Source of the DNA: Montifringilla adamsi
Lineage: Eukaryota > Chordata > Aves > Passeriformes > Passeridae
Length of the DNA: 64,000 bases
Reading direction: 5' to 3'
NCBI GenBank assembly: GCA_017590115.1
Contig: JAGGNK010008781.1
Span: 6,055,371-6,119,370 of the forward strand
The notes beneath the pieces are model-generated. The model worked only from the letters and a program-made list of their open reading frames with translations, did no database searches and was not told the origin of the DNA. Positions 51,195-62,600 of this stretch are shown in pieces. A program made the translations under genes and the position numbers. Every line of letters starts with the position of its first letter. The stretch's first letter is position 1.

Positions 51195-51430
51195 GATCAA
51201 GCACCGCAAATAATGTTGTTTATTTAAAGAATACTAGAGTAGCTCTTTGCCATAAGTGACAAGTCATTATTTAATTCCTTTGGTATTCACGGAAATAACA
51301 TCAATCAAAATGAATGCATCTGCTAGCTAAATATGAATGTAATCATCCATTAAAATGTTAACATTTATGAAAACTGTTTATTAAAATAAAGTTATAAGAA
51401 TCTCATTGTGATTTGATAATCAGCTAATGT
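51195..51430. other. Candidate conserved noncoding element next to the CpG island
   Basis: Composition swings from CpG island to AT-rich within about 100 bases. The block has many TAAT/TTAA-type cores, a CGCAAATAATG near 51205, ATCAATCAAAATGAATG (PBX/HOX-like TCAATCAA) near 51301, and GATTTGATAATCAGC near 51410. It has no microsatellite structure. An enhancer or promoter-proximal element is plausible given the adjoining island. No alignment was available. Confidence 0.35.
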
Positions 51431-53519
51431 CCCCTTAAGGCAGAATTTGAACATTTGATGCTTGGAACTAGATAACATTTTAAATGCCCCATCAGTTTAT
51501 AACTCCAGTAATTCTGAGACATGATTAAGCCTTTGTGTTGCAGCCCTGGAAACATATGTCCTTTTTTTACCCTTGTGCCCTGTGCAAAATGTGCCTCCCC
51601 CCTTCCCTGAAAAACCCACATTCAGATAAAGAACCAAAGAGGTGAATGTATGGAGATCAACTGAAATCAAAATGAGGTGGTCTACCCTACCAAATCTAGT
51701 AGGGCTCATGTGACAAGAAGTGCTGAGTTAGGAGAGCCCTTTCCTTCTGGCAGGGTGATATTGGGAGGGGGTGACAGAGGAGCATCCTTGGCCCGGATGG
51801 GCTGTGCCCAAGGAGACCGATGGGACCAAAAAGCCATCCACGCACCCAAATATGCGTGCAGCTGTGGCCCTACAGACCACGCTCTGTCCTTGCCCCTCTG
51901 CACCTCCCAGCTGGCATCTCACTTGGATATGCACATTGGCATCCTCCACCTCAAACCCACCCCCTTTCCAGGAAGGGAGATGTAATACATGTAATTAGGT
52001 ACTATTTTGCTGCGAGACAGCTGACAGCCGTCGGCAGGTTTCATTTTGAGTCATGCTTTCTATTAAGCCCATACCAGGTCTGCTTCCCTGTGCAGAAGCC
52101 CCAGCTCCCCAGGCAGCTCGCTGTGGGCCCAGCCTGGCATGCAGGAACTACACGGTGCATTCATGTGCACTGAGATTTTTGGCCTTCCCTGTTCTTGTAA
52201 CTCTTCAGCCCAGATTCAGATGTGACTGTGACAAATTCAGTTGGCACCTGTTTGCTCCATCCAGCATTTCAACACACAGCTCTGAGGGGAGCCAGGCTCC
52301 TAATTCCTGCTATGCTTTAATCTCCAGACTCAAGCCAGCTCTGGCATATCTCCAAAGAAAACTCATATATGCCATTGTCCTTGACAGGTACAGTTTGATC
52401 CTAAAGGACTGTCTTCACCACAGTTAATAATGAATCATAATGAATAGACTTTGCAACAACTTAGGAACTAAACTGTTTCAGACATCCCCAAAATTGGTAT
52501 GATTAGTCATAAAGCCCTATGTTGAAATATGAAACATCCAACACTGTGTGGGAATAAGAGAATTTTGTATCTTAATCTGGTTTTATGTGTACTTTTAAAA
52601 AATCTTGAGAACTCTTAACACATAAATAGGGACTTTACAAATTTCTGAGTTTCAGCTGTTTCTGTTGAATTTAGTAAACTGTGGTTTCATAATTCCCAGT
52701 CAATTCAGCTATAAACCCCCAATCACTGCCAATTCATTACATATTAGTTTTACCAGAATAGATCCAAATTCCTTTGATAACCACAAGGAAACTCTGAGCA
52801 CTGTCTTTGTTCTGGAGAATTTCCACTATCATTCAGCATTAGTCAAGCACTAATGGACATTAAAAAATAAAGAATTGCTGTAGACTGTAAAAAATACATA
52901 ATTTCAACTTTCCCATGTGACTGATGCCTTGAGAAATTGACTGACATAGCTATAACAAAATAATTATCCTGTTATAGCTGTGCCTGTATAACTTCTCCAC
53001 ATGGACACTCTATTCTAAAATTTAAGTGACTTTATTACAGAATAATTACTCAAGGACTTTAGACCAGAATGAAGTTCTGCACAGGAGAGTTTTGCCAGTG
53101 TGGCTCTGGTGATTTAAATTCACCATACTAAGCAGGTAAATTTTGCTGTGCGGACTCTCAGGAGAGCCTGCCAGCAGTATTAGATAAGACATCCCAATTC
53201 TGTATTATCTGAAAATTGAACTTCTGCACTGTACAGGGCATGGCATCCTATTTTGCATGCATTGTCAAACAGGCTGGGTTCTGCCTCCCAAGGGAATGTC
53301 TTCTTGAAGCTCAGAAGGAAGGACAGACAGGCATCACTCAGTTGTAGAGAAAAGAAGTGAGGATAAACCCAGAGTCACATTTTCCAAGCGCACTATCACT
53401 TCCATTTGCAAATGTCAACTCTGATGTCCAGCCTCCCCACCCACTTGCCTATACTTTTTGGCTAGAAAAACACACTTCTGAGGCCAAATTCCTTTTCCTT
53501 GCTGGTATTCTCCTGATGG
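51431..53519. other. Gene-free DNA, nothing recognised
   Basis: No recognised exon or repeat. The part from about 52420 to 53060 is AT-rich and featureless to the eye. Frames at 51677-52173 and 52053-52427 have no known domain. Confidence 0.5.
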
Positions 53520-53910
53520 GCTCTCAGGAAGATGTGGGCCTCGCACGGGTGACACAGCTGGCCTTTCAGACACGCCGTGCTCCCGGCACACGCTGTCCAG
53601 ATGTGCTGTCGAGTGAGCCCCTGGCTCCTCTGCCCGCTTCTGGCTGCCAGCCCGCGCTGCCTGAGTCACCCTGGCCACAAATTATTCACTCGAGTCACCG
53701 AGCATCATCACAAGCCACATTCTTTTAACAAGACTTCACACGCCTCTGCTAGTGAATGTCGTGATGATTTGGGTCGTGGAGACACGGTGAGAACCTTAAG
53801 TGTGGAAGGCACAAGGGACTTGCAACCTCCTCCTCCCTCCTCCTCTCGGCACCAGCCGGGCTCCGGCAGGCGCTGGTTATGCTGGAACAGGGAGCTGTGT
53901 TTTGCCTGAT
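53520..53910. promoter_or_regulatory. Weak CpG cluster, possible regulatory element
   Basis: About twenty CpG fall in roughly 390 bases by hand count, clearly above the surrounding DNA but far below the 50.7-51.1 kb island. The cluster is mostly non-tandem unique sequence. It may be a decayed CpG island or a conserved element. Several overlapping frames on both strands cross it, none with recognised content. Confidence 0.3.
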
Positions 53911-54200
53911 CTCGGCAGCAGGAACAACCCTGGTGTCTGCACAGAGACCACCCGGGAACCTTGGGTGCTCCAGGCACAGAGTCATTTACCACGTGTTTGA
54001 AATTGAACTAGTGGAAAGATCTTGTTCGGTCCCAAAACACAGCTGAGCTAACACACAGGAATCAAAGGAAACAAGCAGCCCTATTAACAGCAGGATCAGT
54101 GAAGCCTGGTTTGCTGAGCATTTGTCTTTCAAAGTTGAGCTCCTCTGTGGATTCCCTCGTGCCTAAAGACTGAGTTTGTGCCTTTTATTCGATAGACAAG
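53911..54200. other. Spacer before the LTR fragment
   Basis: Unique sequence of mixed composition with nothing recognised; it ends where the LTR-like sequence starts with TG. Confidence 0.5.
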
Positions 54201-54735
54201 TGTACTGGGTTTGCATGACAAGGTTTTGGTGGCAGCGGGGGCTACAGAGGTGGGTTCTGTGAGGAGCTGCCAGAAGCTTCCCCTATGTCCGACAGAGTCA
54301 GAGCCAGCTGGCTCCAAGACCCACCACTGGCCAAGGCCCAGCCCATCAGCAACAGATCCTCTGAGACTGGGGATTTAAAAAGGGGTGGTGGGGAGGGGAT
54401 GGGGGTGGGAGTGCTTGTGCAACTGCAGCTGGAGAAAGAAACAAGAGAAACAGCCCTGTAGGCACCAAGGTCAGTGAATGGGGAGGAGGTGCTCCAGGCA
54501 TTGGAGTAGAAATTCCCTGCATCCCATAATGAATGATGCCCATGGTGAGGCAGGCTGTTCACATGCAGCCTGTAAAGGTGCATGGTGGAGCAGATACTCA
54601 CCTGTAGCCTGGGGAAGACCCCACACTGGAGCAGGGGGATGCCTAAAGGAGGTTATGACTTCATGGGAATTCTGTGCTGGAGCAGGTTTGCTGGCAGGTC
54701 TTGTGCTCTCCCTGGCATCCCTGAGAGGATGAGCC
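54201..54735 (+). mobile_element. Diverged avian endogenous-retrovirus LTR, 3' part missing
   Basis: From 'tgtactgggtttgcatgacaagg' on, the sequence follows in order a long terminal repeat common in bird genomes, as I remember it. The order is 'gttttggtggcagcggggg', 'aggagctgccagaagcttcccc', 'ctggccaaggc(cc)agcc(c)atcag', a TATA-like atttaaaaag (54373-54382), 'caccaaggtcagtg', then a block in which 'ggagcag' recurs (near 54587, 54628 and 54679). The 3' part with the polyadenylation and CA end is not recognisable, and no second LTR, internal region or viral gene is present. It is probably an old solo LTR or truncated fragment. The end coordinate is approximate. Confidence 0.65.
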
Positions 54736-55489
54736 TTCCACTGAGCTGTGGACCAATCCACAGGACAGATGGAGGGGGAACTGGGCTGGAGAGATGGGAG
54801 AAGATATTTTTCGGTACATTTCTTCTTAGTCCAAAATCAGGGGGAGTAGCCATACATGGGACATCCTGTTTCGAAAGAGATTTCTTAAAAGTAATCCTTT
54901 TTTCCCCCAGAAATTTTGACACTTCCCATTCTGGACTCTACTCACCATAAGTTTGTCATGGAAAAAGAGTTCTGCAGCATTAGAAAGCAAGGAAATACTG
55001 AGCAGTTCTTGCCTTGCAGCTAAGTGTGATCCAGGCTCCACTGCAGTCAGAGCCAGGAGTCCCACTGACGTCAGTGAGGCAGGGATTTCACTTTTGAAAG
55101 TTTAGTTTTTGTTTTGTGTTTGTGTTAAAGAGCCTGAGAACCCATGCCTGATAAGGTCAAGCAAGCCCAGCAGGGTCAAATACAATGCTCCTCTCCCCTC
55201 CCAGATCCCAGGCACAGCCCAGACCACTCTGTGTGTGTCTGCCTCTGAATTATTTAACTGTCCAGCTGGTTAAAAATAGCACAGCAGCAACTCCCTCTCC
55301 AGCCTGTGACTGTTAAATGGGCCATCAGAGCCCAGCCAAGGCCGAGGTCGTGGCCTGGGCTGCACATGTGGCCAGGGCGAGCTGGATGCCAGAGGGAGGG
55401 AGAAGCATGTCGCCGCAAAGCCTGGTTCCAGCACGATGATATCAGCCTGTGAAAGAAAGGCAAGGCAAACTCAGAACACTATGAAGCTG
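54736..55489. other. Gene-free DNA, nothing recognised
   Basis: Nothing was recognised after the LTR-like sequence fades. Its first 60 bases could be unrecognisable LTR remainder. Confidence 0.5.
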
Positions 55490-55640
55490 CCAAAGAAAAC
55501 ACTGGTCTTCACAATGAACAAAAGTCTGATTAATTATTAATTGCCTGGCAGCTAATTAGCATTCCCTTGGGCAGCTGTCTACAGAGTGCCTTATATTTCC
55601 AACTCACCGTGGGCTAGCATCATTGATGCAAATGGCTTTG
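55490..55640. other. Candidate conserved noncoding element
   Basis: Short AT-rich block with nested homeodomain cores, TGATTAATTATTAATTGCC (55527-55545) and CAGCTAATTAGC (55549-55560), the second being nearly palindromic. The density of TAATTA sites in unique sequence is enhancer-like. No alignment was available. Confidence 0.3.
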
Positions 55641-56037
55641 GATCAGAGTTAGCAACTGATTTGTTGCCTGAAACAAGTTGTTCCCCTCCCACCTCCCCAT
55701 CTCCTCCTGTCACCTCTCTTTTCTCCACCCAGGGACTTGGGCTCATTACAGTGTGAGCTGAGCAGAAAACATCCCTTGCTGATGAATCTCCTTCCTGTGC
55801 TGCTTTTCCAAGGCAGGCAGACACCTCCCAGCAGCCACCCCTGTGCACAACCCCAGCCTGCATAACAGGAGGATGACTGCAGTGCTCCAGCCCTGGAAAC
55901 AGCCTTCTTTGGCTGTGGTGTGGCCAGAGGGGAGGGGAGCAGCTCTGGGTGGTGAGGCACCAATCAGCTGCAGAGGCAGCAACCCAGTCTGGGCTTTAGA
56001 ACTCAAGGCAACATTTAGGGAATTCAGCATCAGCTAA
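55641..56037. other. Gene-free DNA, nothing recognised
   Basis: Mixed unique sequence up to the CR1 end; no gene or repeat was recognised. Confidence 0.5.
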
Positions 56038-56250
56038 TCATGGAATTGTTTAGGGTAGAAAAGACTTGTAATATCATCAGGTGCAACCAACTGCCAAGGC
56101 CACTACCAAGCCATGTCCTTAAGCACCACATATACACATCCTTTAAATCCCTCTAGGGATGGTGACACCACCTCCCTGGGCAGCCTGCTCCAATTCATGA
56201 CAACCCTTTCAGTGAAGAAATCTTTCCTAATATTCCAGCTAAACCTCCCT
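56038..56250 (-). mobile_element. CR1 LINE, 3' end fragment
   Basis: The sequence gives, in order, the reverse complement of the avian CR1 3' untranslated region: 'atcatggaattgtttagg', 'agaaaagacttgtaatatcatc', 'gccaaggccactaccaagccatgtcc', 'cctttaaatccctctagggatggtgac', 'tccctgggcagcctgctccaatt', and 'gaagaaatctttcctaatattc'. CR1 is the dominant non-LTR retrotransposon of birds. The copy is about 213 bp, 5'-truncated as most are, and moderately diverged. It carries no coding part of the element. Confidence 0.93.
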
Positions 56251-57638
56251 GCTTGCATTCAGCTCCTATTAATGTTAATGGGACTTAGGCACATGCATCA
56301 AGGGCAAGCAGACCCCTTACAAGAGCATAAACATAAATTACAGCTATGTACAGGCAGAGCAAGCCTTCAAATTGCTGTTTTACAATGCCAAGAAAGATGC
56401 ACTTTCCATTTTAAGAACTTAGCAGCTTTAATTTATTTTTTTAAATGAAACAAGTCAATGGAATTGGTGAAATACTGCAGCAAAATCTGAAGGTTTGTCA
56501 GTTTACCATCACACCACTTGGCAAAGGCTGTCCACAAACCTGTGCAGACTAGGAAACAAGTTTAGGATTACTAGTGTCTCCAAAGTGCAGCTTTCTGAGG
56601 TTTAAGTAGGTGTCATGCTGTCCCTGCAGTACAGAATTAATTTCAAAGAGTTTTTTACATTCACCCTGAGAGAAATTCACCCAGCCTCTATATTTTACAC
56701 CTGACACCTGAGTGTACCTGTCACTCATATTCATTAGATGAAAATGTGCCTGAGAGCTTAACAGGAAAGAGGGCAAACTTTAAAAGGAAAAATGGTGAAG
56801 GAAACAAGGATCAACTACAGAGCAGGCTCAGGTGTCAGCTCTGGCCATCAGGAGCCAGGAGTACCAGAGAAGGTGAGCTGACCTGGAATCCAGCAGAGGT
56901 AATGGATATCACCCCAACAACTTCACCAGAGCTCAGACTGATGCTCCAGCTCCAGAGATTAGAGGAATGATTACTTCCCTTGCAGACAAGGCCAGGTGAT
57001 AAAAGCTGTCATGGTGATCAGAGAAGCCCTCATTAACAGGAGCACAGGATCTTTGAGCCAGAGAGCAGTTTCCTGGTCTGTTTACACATTTTTTAGAACA
57101 AGGAGTCCTGCATGTAAGACTACGTGTCCTGGCTGTTACTGCAACATAAACATCATAAAATGACTGTTTTCCTACCCAAAAGCCAGAGGATAAGTGCTGA
57201 TACAGCAAGATGACTGAGATAAGAACAGTTGTTTTCAGAGTGAAGGGACGCAATCTGTAGGAAGTTCTTTGTTTCTAGGCAAAAACTTCAACTACCAAGT
57301 GAAAAAAAAAAAAAAGCCCACAGTCAAGTTTCAAGTTCTTATTCTCATTCTACAGGTTTACCCTGCCTGCTGCCTTGCTTTAACTCTACACTGTGCCAGC
57401 AAGGCAGCACATTAGTCAAATATGAGACCATTAAGTTATATCTCTGTAGATATGGGATATAACCCCTTGAAATATATATGCACTGCATAGGAGCAGAGCA
57501 TGGTTCTGTTGTACTCCTGTTAACAGTCCTGCAAAGAACCTGCAGCTATGATGCACAGCCAGATATTTTATTAGACTACATTTCTCCTTGCATACATGAG
57601 TCACATAAAGTACATAAACTCATGAAGTCCATCTAAGA
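56251..57638. other. Gene-free DNA, nothing recognised
   Basis: No exon or repeat was recognised. A14 lies at 57302-57315. The frame at 56933-57253 (minus) has no known domain. Confidence 0.55.
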
Positions 57639-57720
57639 CTGGCATAAATCAGGGGTAACACCAGTGCAGCCAACAGAGTTGCACTGGGGTGGAAGTAGCA
57701 TAAATCAGAGGCTGATCAGG
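57639..57720. repeat. Possible old amniote interspersed repeat with hairpin
   Basis: 'ctggcataaatcaggggtaac' followed by a GTGCA-rich centre and 'gcataaatcagaggctgatcagg' resembles, from memory, a family abundant in reptile genomes (ggtgtaaatcaggagtaactcc...). The centre can form an imperfect stem, acaccagtgcagc against gcactggggtg, with a short loop. The taaatcag motif also recurs directly at both ends. The family assignment is uncertain; the hairpin and direct repeat are visible. Confidence 0.45.
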
Positions 57721-58424
57721 TACACATTTTCTTTAAGGTAGACAGACCATTAAGTGGCTTACATAGACTTCTTATCACATTACAGTTCTGTAAGGTAAAT
57801 AACAGTCACCCAGCACTGTATATAATGAATTGCAGCCTGGAACATACAGCAAATGGCCATTTTTCTCTGGGAATCTCTCAGCTCAGAGCTCTGAGACCAA
57901 AAATAATGGGCAATATTCTCCAGCATTCATGTGTGACATTCCCATTAGTATTAACAGGAGGTATGTGCCCAAAGTCAGGATGTATTCATCAGCAATCCGA
58001 ATTGGATATTACTGAGGCTCCCAATGAACATTCCAGTTTCATCCCCAGCCATGACCCTCCTAGGGAGCAGCCACAGCTCTTTACTCGCCTTTGCACAGGA
58101 AAATATTTATTTGGTGTCAGGTGGAGCTGGAATCAGAGGAAGCAGGGCAGTCTGGCATCACTCACCTCTGAGCATCAGCCTCCAGAGGAGCCTCACAGGG
58201 GCAGCCCAGCTCACAGCAGGACTCACTGGTGCATGCACTGGGCATCTATCACAGCATCAGGACTCGGGGACTGCATGGCAGCTGAAATCTGAAGAAAGGA
58301 AGAGAAGTGACCACAAAGTTACAGGACAGATCAAGAATTTTACACCCTAAATGACCAGCCTGTTTTCCTTTCCATAAAGCCTTCTTTCTGTCTATATACA
58401 CATTTATTGTATGTTGGAAGGGTA
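57721..58424. other. Gene-free DNA, nothing recognised
   Basis: No gene was recognised. The 155-residue frame at 57825-58292 overlaps another plus-strand frame in a different phase and has no known domain. Confidence 0.5.
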
Positions 58425-58507
58425 GTAAAGAGATCAGATTTTGTTTAGATTGAAGTTTAAAAGTAATTTGTCTAGATCAGGGTAGAAAGATGCTTCTTGA
58501 AAGCTTA
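58425..58507 (+). repeat. 83-bp direct repeat, copy 1
   Basis: This stretch (from gtaaagagatcagat to aagctta) matches 59528-59610 in the same orientation over 83 bases without gaps and with roughly a dozen mismatches. The longest exact match is aaaagtaatttgtctagat. The similarity ends abruptly on both sides. It could be two fragments of an unrecognised interspersed repeat or a dispersed local duplication. Confidence 0.9.
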
Positions 58508-59527
58508 ATATACACATTAATTGCTTAATTTTTAAATTAGACTTCAAGGTGATGGGAATACAGAGTTCAACAGGCAACCAAAGTGTAACTAACACAGGCA
58601 GAGCATGCATGTGTACACAGCTCTGTTAACAGGAACAAATTGCTTCCTGCCCTGAATTGCACCTAAGAAGAGCCATAAGCTGGTTCAAAACTAAATATAC
58701 ACCACAGCATATGTACTTGCTAAGAAGGTCATTAGAACACAAAGCCTGGGGAGACAGCTGTGCCAGGAGAAAATAAATATAAAAATAAGATGTAGTGGAA
58801 TCTGTGCAAGAGAAAATAACTGAAAAGACACAGAAGGCCAGGGAGCACAGCTGCTTGAAATAATTCTTTAGAGAAGAAATGGTGCAGCTGCATGCCTTAA
58901 CCTAACCTCCTGTCTCTGAAGGTATGAACCTTGGCAATGCTATTCCTGCCCTACCCAAGTGTAAGCATCTGGCACTACAGAATGCCTTATGGAGAGCCAA
59001 AGATGAGACCGCCCATCCAGCCTGAAGAATTAGGTTATAAGATTCTGGAGGTCTTGGCTTTGCAGTTTAACAAGTCTCCCTAGCAAAGACTTTCTCCACT
59101 GCACTAATACAGACTTCTCTCAGCTCTAAATGTGAGGGTTTAATCCCAGAGTTAGTGGCTTGTCAACAGAATCTCCCAGAATACTGTCCATACCTTGGAC
59201 AAGCTGCAATTAGAGTAACAGAACAACGTAAACAGGGCTCTCACCTAAACGTGACTGGCAGTGATACAATAGAGGGGTCAGGGTGAAGCTAATCCAGAAA
59301 TTCAGTGTGCACCCCCTTAAGCAAGGAATTTGAGTGCAACTAAAAATAGAAGGTGAGACTATCTGACAGCTAAATTGCCAGTGGTAGCTTAGCATGGATT
59401 CGGTTACATTGCTCAGCGACCCTCAGTGAATTAAATAGATTGAAATGCTAATGATAGAGTGAATTCCCAGCACAGAGGTAGAATAAAGTAGTCAGATTAG
59501 GCTTCAGACAAGGTGAGTTCAACGGCA
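58508..59527. other. Sequence between the two 83-bp repeats
   Basis: Just over 1 kb with no recognised gene, primer-binding site or retroviral coding motif, so the two flanking repeats do not look like paired LTRs. AT-rich at its left end (attaattgcttaatttttaaattag). Confidence 0.5.
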
Positions 59528-59610
59528 GCAAAGAGATCAGAGTTTGTTTAGATCAAGGTACAAAAGTAATTTGTCTAGATTAGGGTAGAGAGATGCTACT
59601 TTAAAGCTTA
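59528..59610 (+). repeat. 83-bp direct repeat, copy 2
   Basis: Second copy of the 58425-58507 sequence, 1103 bases downstream, same orientation and same length. Its flanks ('aacggca' and 'ggggctcccc') are unrelated to those of copy 1. Confidence 0.9.
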
Positions 59611-62600
59611 GGGGCTCCCCAATGTTCAGTAACACGTCAAAAACAGTGTAGACCTGAGAAGCTATTTCAGTGACTGCTATTTTATGTGATTTCTGTCAAC
59701 ACTGGAACATTTCTCACTGGTCTCAATACACTCCTAATGGCATCGTCATTTATCTCCTAATTAATTAAATGCTACTCTGATGACAGATGTGCGACAGTTC
59801 ACCTGGGCTGTCACTCAGACTGTACTTGTTTCTTCTCACTGGGTATTCCAACCACATTTAGTGCTGCAGTGAAACCATAACTGGCATTTAATCTCTTTGG
59901 GGTTTACAGGTGTTCCCCATGACATCACAGCTTCACAAGTACACAGAGGCTCATCCCCACTGCTCCTCCTAAAGCTCAGGAAGCACAAAGGAGTCACAGG
60001 CTTGATCAAGTGTCTTACCTGCCACTGCACAGACCAAGCCCAGGCCAGCTGCTTAACAAAATTTAAACCCCGGACTAATGATAATGGAAAGTGATACTCA
60101 CAAAGCACACACAAAAATTAAGACCTGAACTTGAAACTCCACTCAGGGTTCACCTGTTCAAAACAACTCTGGAGGCTCTGCAGAGCAGGTGTATTAATAC
60201 ATAAATTCCAGGATCAATTTAGCCTTAAACAACTGATCCATCCCTTCTCTTCCAAGGTCACAAGGCAAGTCAATGCCATTAGATTAAAACCAAACTTGAT
60301 ATAAGACGTACTGTCCTCACAGTGAGGGCAATTAAAGACCTTCCTTGACAAGATAGCGGCCTCACCATCACTCAGAGTTTTAAAAATGAGATTAGGCACC
60401 TTTCTAAAGGATGTGTTTCAATTCACTACCCTTGTAATTCAGGATAGTTATTCTCGTAAGAAAGTGACATTGTGGCTTGTCATTCAACTATCAATCAGCA
60501 GTGTCATAATACTTCAGTGTCAGTTGTCTGTTTCCATTACAATAAATAAATAAGAATTACGTATTCTAGTCAAGAAAAAGCAATGTAAGCCTGTGTAAGG
60601 TCATGGGAGGTGTAACATGTCATGCCCATGGGAGTTGCTTTTGCTATAGTGCTTATATGAAGCCGAGAGCAAGAAATCCAAGCTCTCTGGCACCTGTGTG
60701 TTCAGGCTAAGCACCAGACCTCACCATCTGGTCATTGGGTTAATTACCATATAGCAAAAAACTACAAGAAAAAACATCTTCCAGAGCGATAATTTGATTT
60801 AGGTTGCCCTGCTTGACACAAACAGGACCAGTTTTGAGATGGCAGCTGGCTTGGCAGGAGTCAGTCCCTCAGCCAGACAGGCTGCATTTTGAGCAGTCAC
60901 TTCTCAGACACCGCATATGCGATGGGACTCACTTCTGCCTTCCTCCTCACTGAGGCCAGTTGTTGGCTTAGTCTCAGTGTTACTACTGGAAAAGGCTCTG
61001 TGGCCAGTATTTAGGAACTGTGTGAGACAGATTTGATGACTGCCCATGAGGCACCACGCTCAGCACCAGCAGTTAGCAAGATCTAGGACCAGTGGAAATC
61101 TGAGGAGCTACACTCCCTCAAGTACAGAGGAGCTGACAGCAGAGTCTCACCCCTTGTGGTTCCAGGCCAAAATGAGATGCAGCAAGTGGAAATAATTCTT
61201 GAGAAGCAGAGCCCTGATATGCTTTCTCCATTCATAGTAACAGTCCACTTTATGCCAAGTGACTCATTACCATGAGTGAAGGGAACGTGATTCAACCAGA
61301 AAAGCACATGTAATTTGCATAGATTACTTTCCCACTTGGTTTCCATGCTGTGAAGTAACAGGGACTGCCTTCAAGAGAAAAAAAAAAAAAAGTGAGTCCC
61401 ATGAGTAATTCTTTGCTTAGGTATTAAAATATAATAGATTGAAGAGACATTTGGATATGGCAATCTAGAGGAAATAAAAACAAACCAAGCATTGTGTTCC
61501 AGTGATTTCTAGTGTTGCGAAAGTGAACAGAAACTATTGTTCAGAGAATGCTTCAAACAGCCTTGCAAAAGAAGAAATAAATGTTTCTGTGAGCTCATGG
61601 AAGCAAGACAGAGGGGTCAGACTCAGCCATGAGTTGGTTGGATTTCAAGATTTGTTTTTCTTCATTGGCTGAGTGCATCTTGTGTTTTTGTCAGTGTGAC
61701 ACCACCCTTATCAGCCTCTGAGGAAAGACCACTGCAGAGCTGGTGGCTCTCTCTGAACAGGGTGTGCTCTCCTTCAGACTTGCACCTTGCTCTGGACACT
61801 GCAGCATTTCACAAGATGAAACTCAGAGAGCTTTCAGCATTCATATATCCAACGATTAACCTAAAACTAGGATGTGATTTCACTTGTAACTGTACTGAAA
61901 TGCAGCGGCTGCAGTGGGTAGTTTGCAATTTCTTTTGCTGAAGCATTTGCTGGCAGAATTGTGATAAGAATAAGCAACTGGTTCCAGTAAAGTCACAAGG
62001 GCAAACCCAAACTGCTTACTTTGTGCATAAATGGTTTAATGTGACAGGGCATGGGGAAAGCAGAAGATCTGTCAGAAAAAATAAACAGGAAAGAAAATAT
62101 TACTTCAGAGTAACTCATCCCAAGTAAATTGAGCTTTCTGAAGAAGCAGCTTGTAAACTATTGGGTTTCAAGAGTTGCATCCTGGCTCCAGGCAATGTAT
62201 GATGCTTCACTTGACAAACAAACCAAGCTCAAGAAAAACAACTTTGCTAGATTAAGACAGCAAGGAGGTTTTGGGAAGAACTGAAGTGACACACGGCTCA
62301 CCAGATACAAGGCTCATTTCACTGCAAGAGAGCAGTCAGGCTTCAGATGAGGCAGATAAACAAACAGACCTGACACCCACAAAACCTTTCCCCACACTTT
62401 GAACCAACTGAAAACATTAATAACACCATATTTTAGGAAATGTGCAGAAGAAAAGTTGCACCTCCTTACAGCAGCACAATGAAGACATGCAAATCAACAT
62501 GCAGCTACAAGCCTGGAGCATTACTCAGCTTTCTATCTCCAGGCCTGAACCTCCTGAAGCCTTCTCCCTCTGCCTTGCATTTTTTACTTCCAGCTCAGTG

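Noticed and set aside
58425..59610. Paired 83-bp repeats as the two LTRs of one element
   Set aside because: The repeats do not start TG or end CA, the interior shows no primer-binding site, polypurine tract or viral coding motif, and the copies have unrelated flanks.
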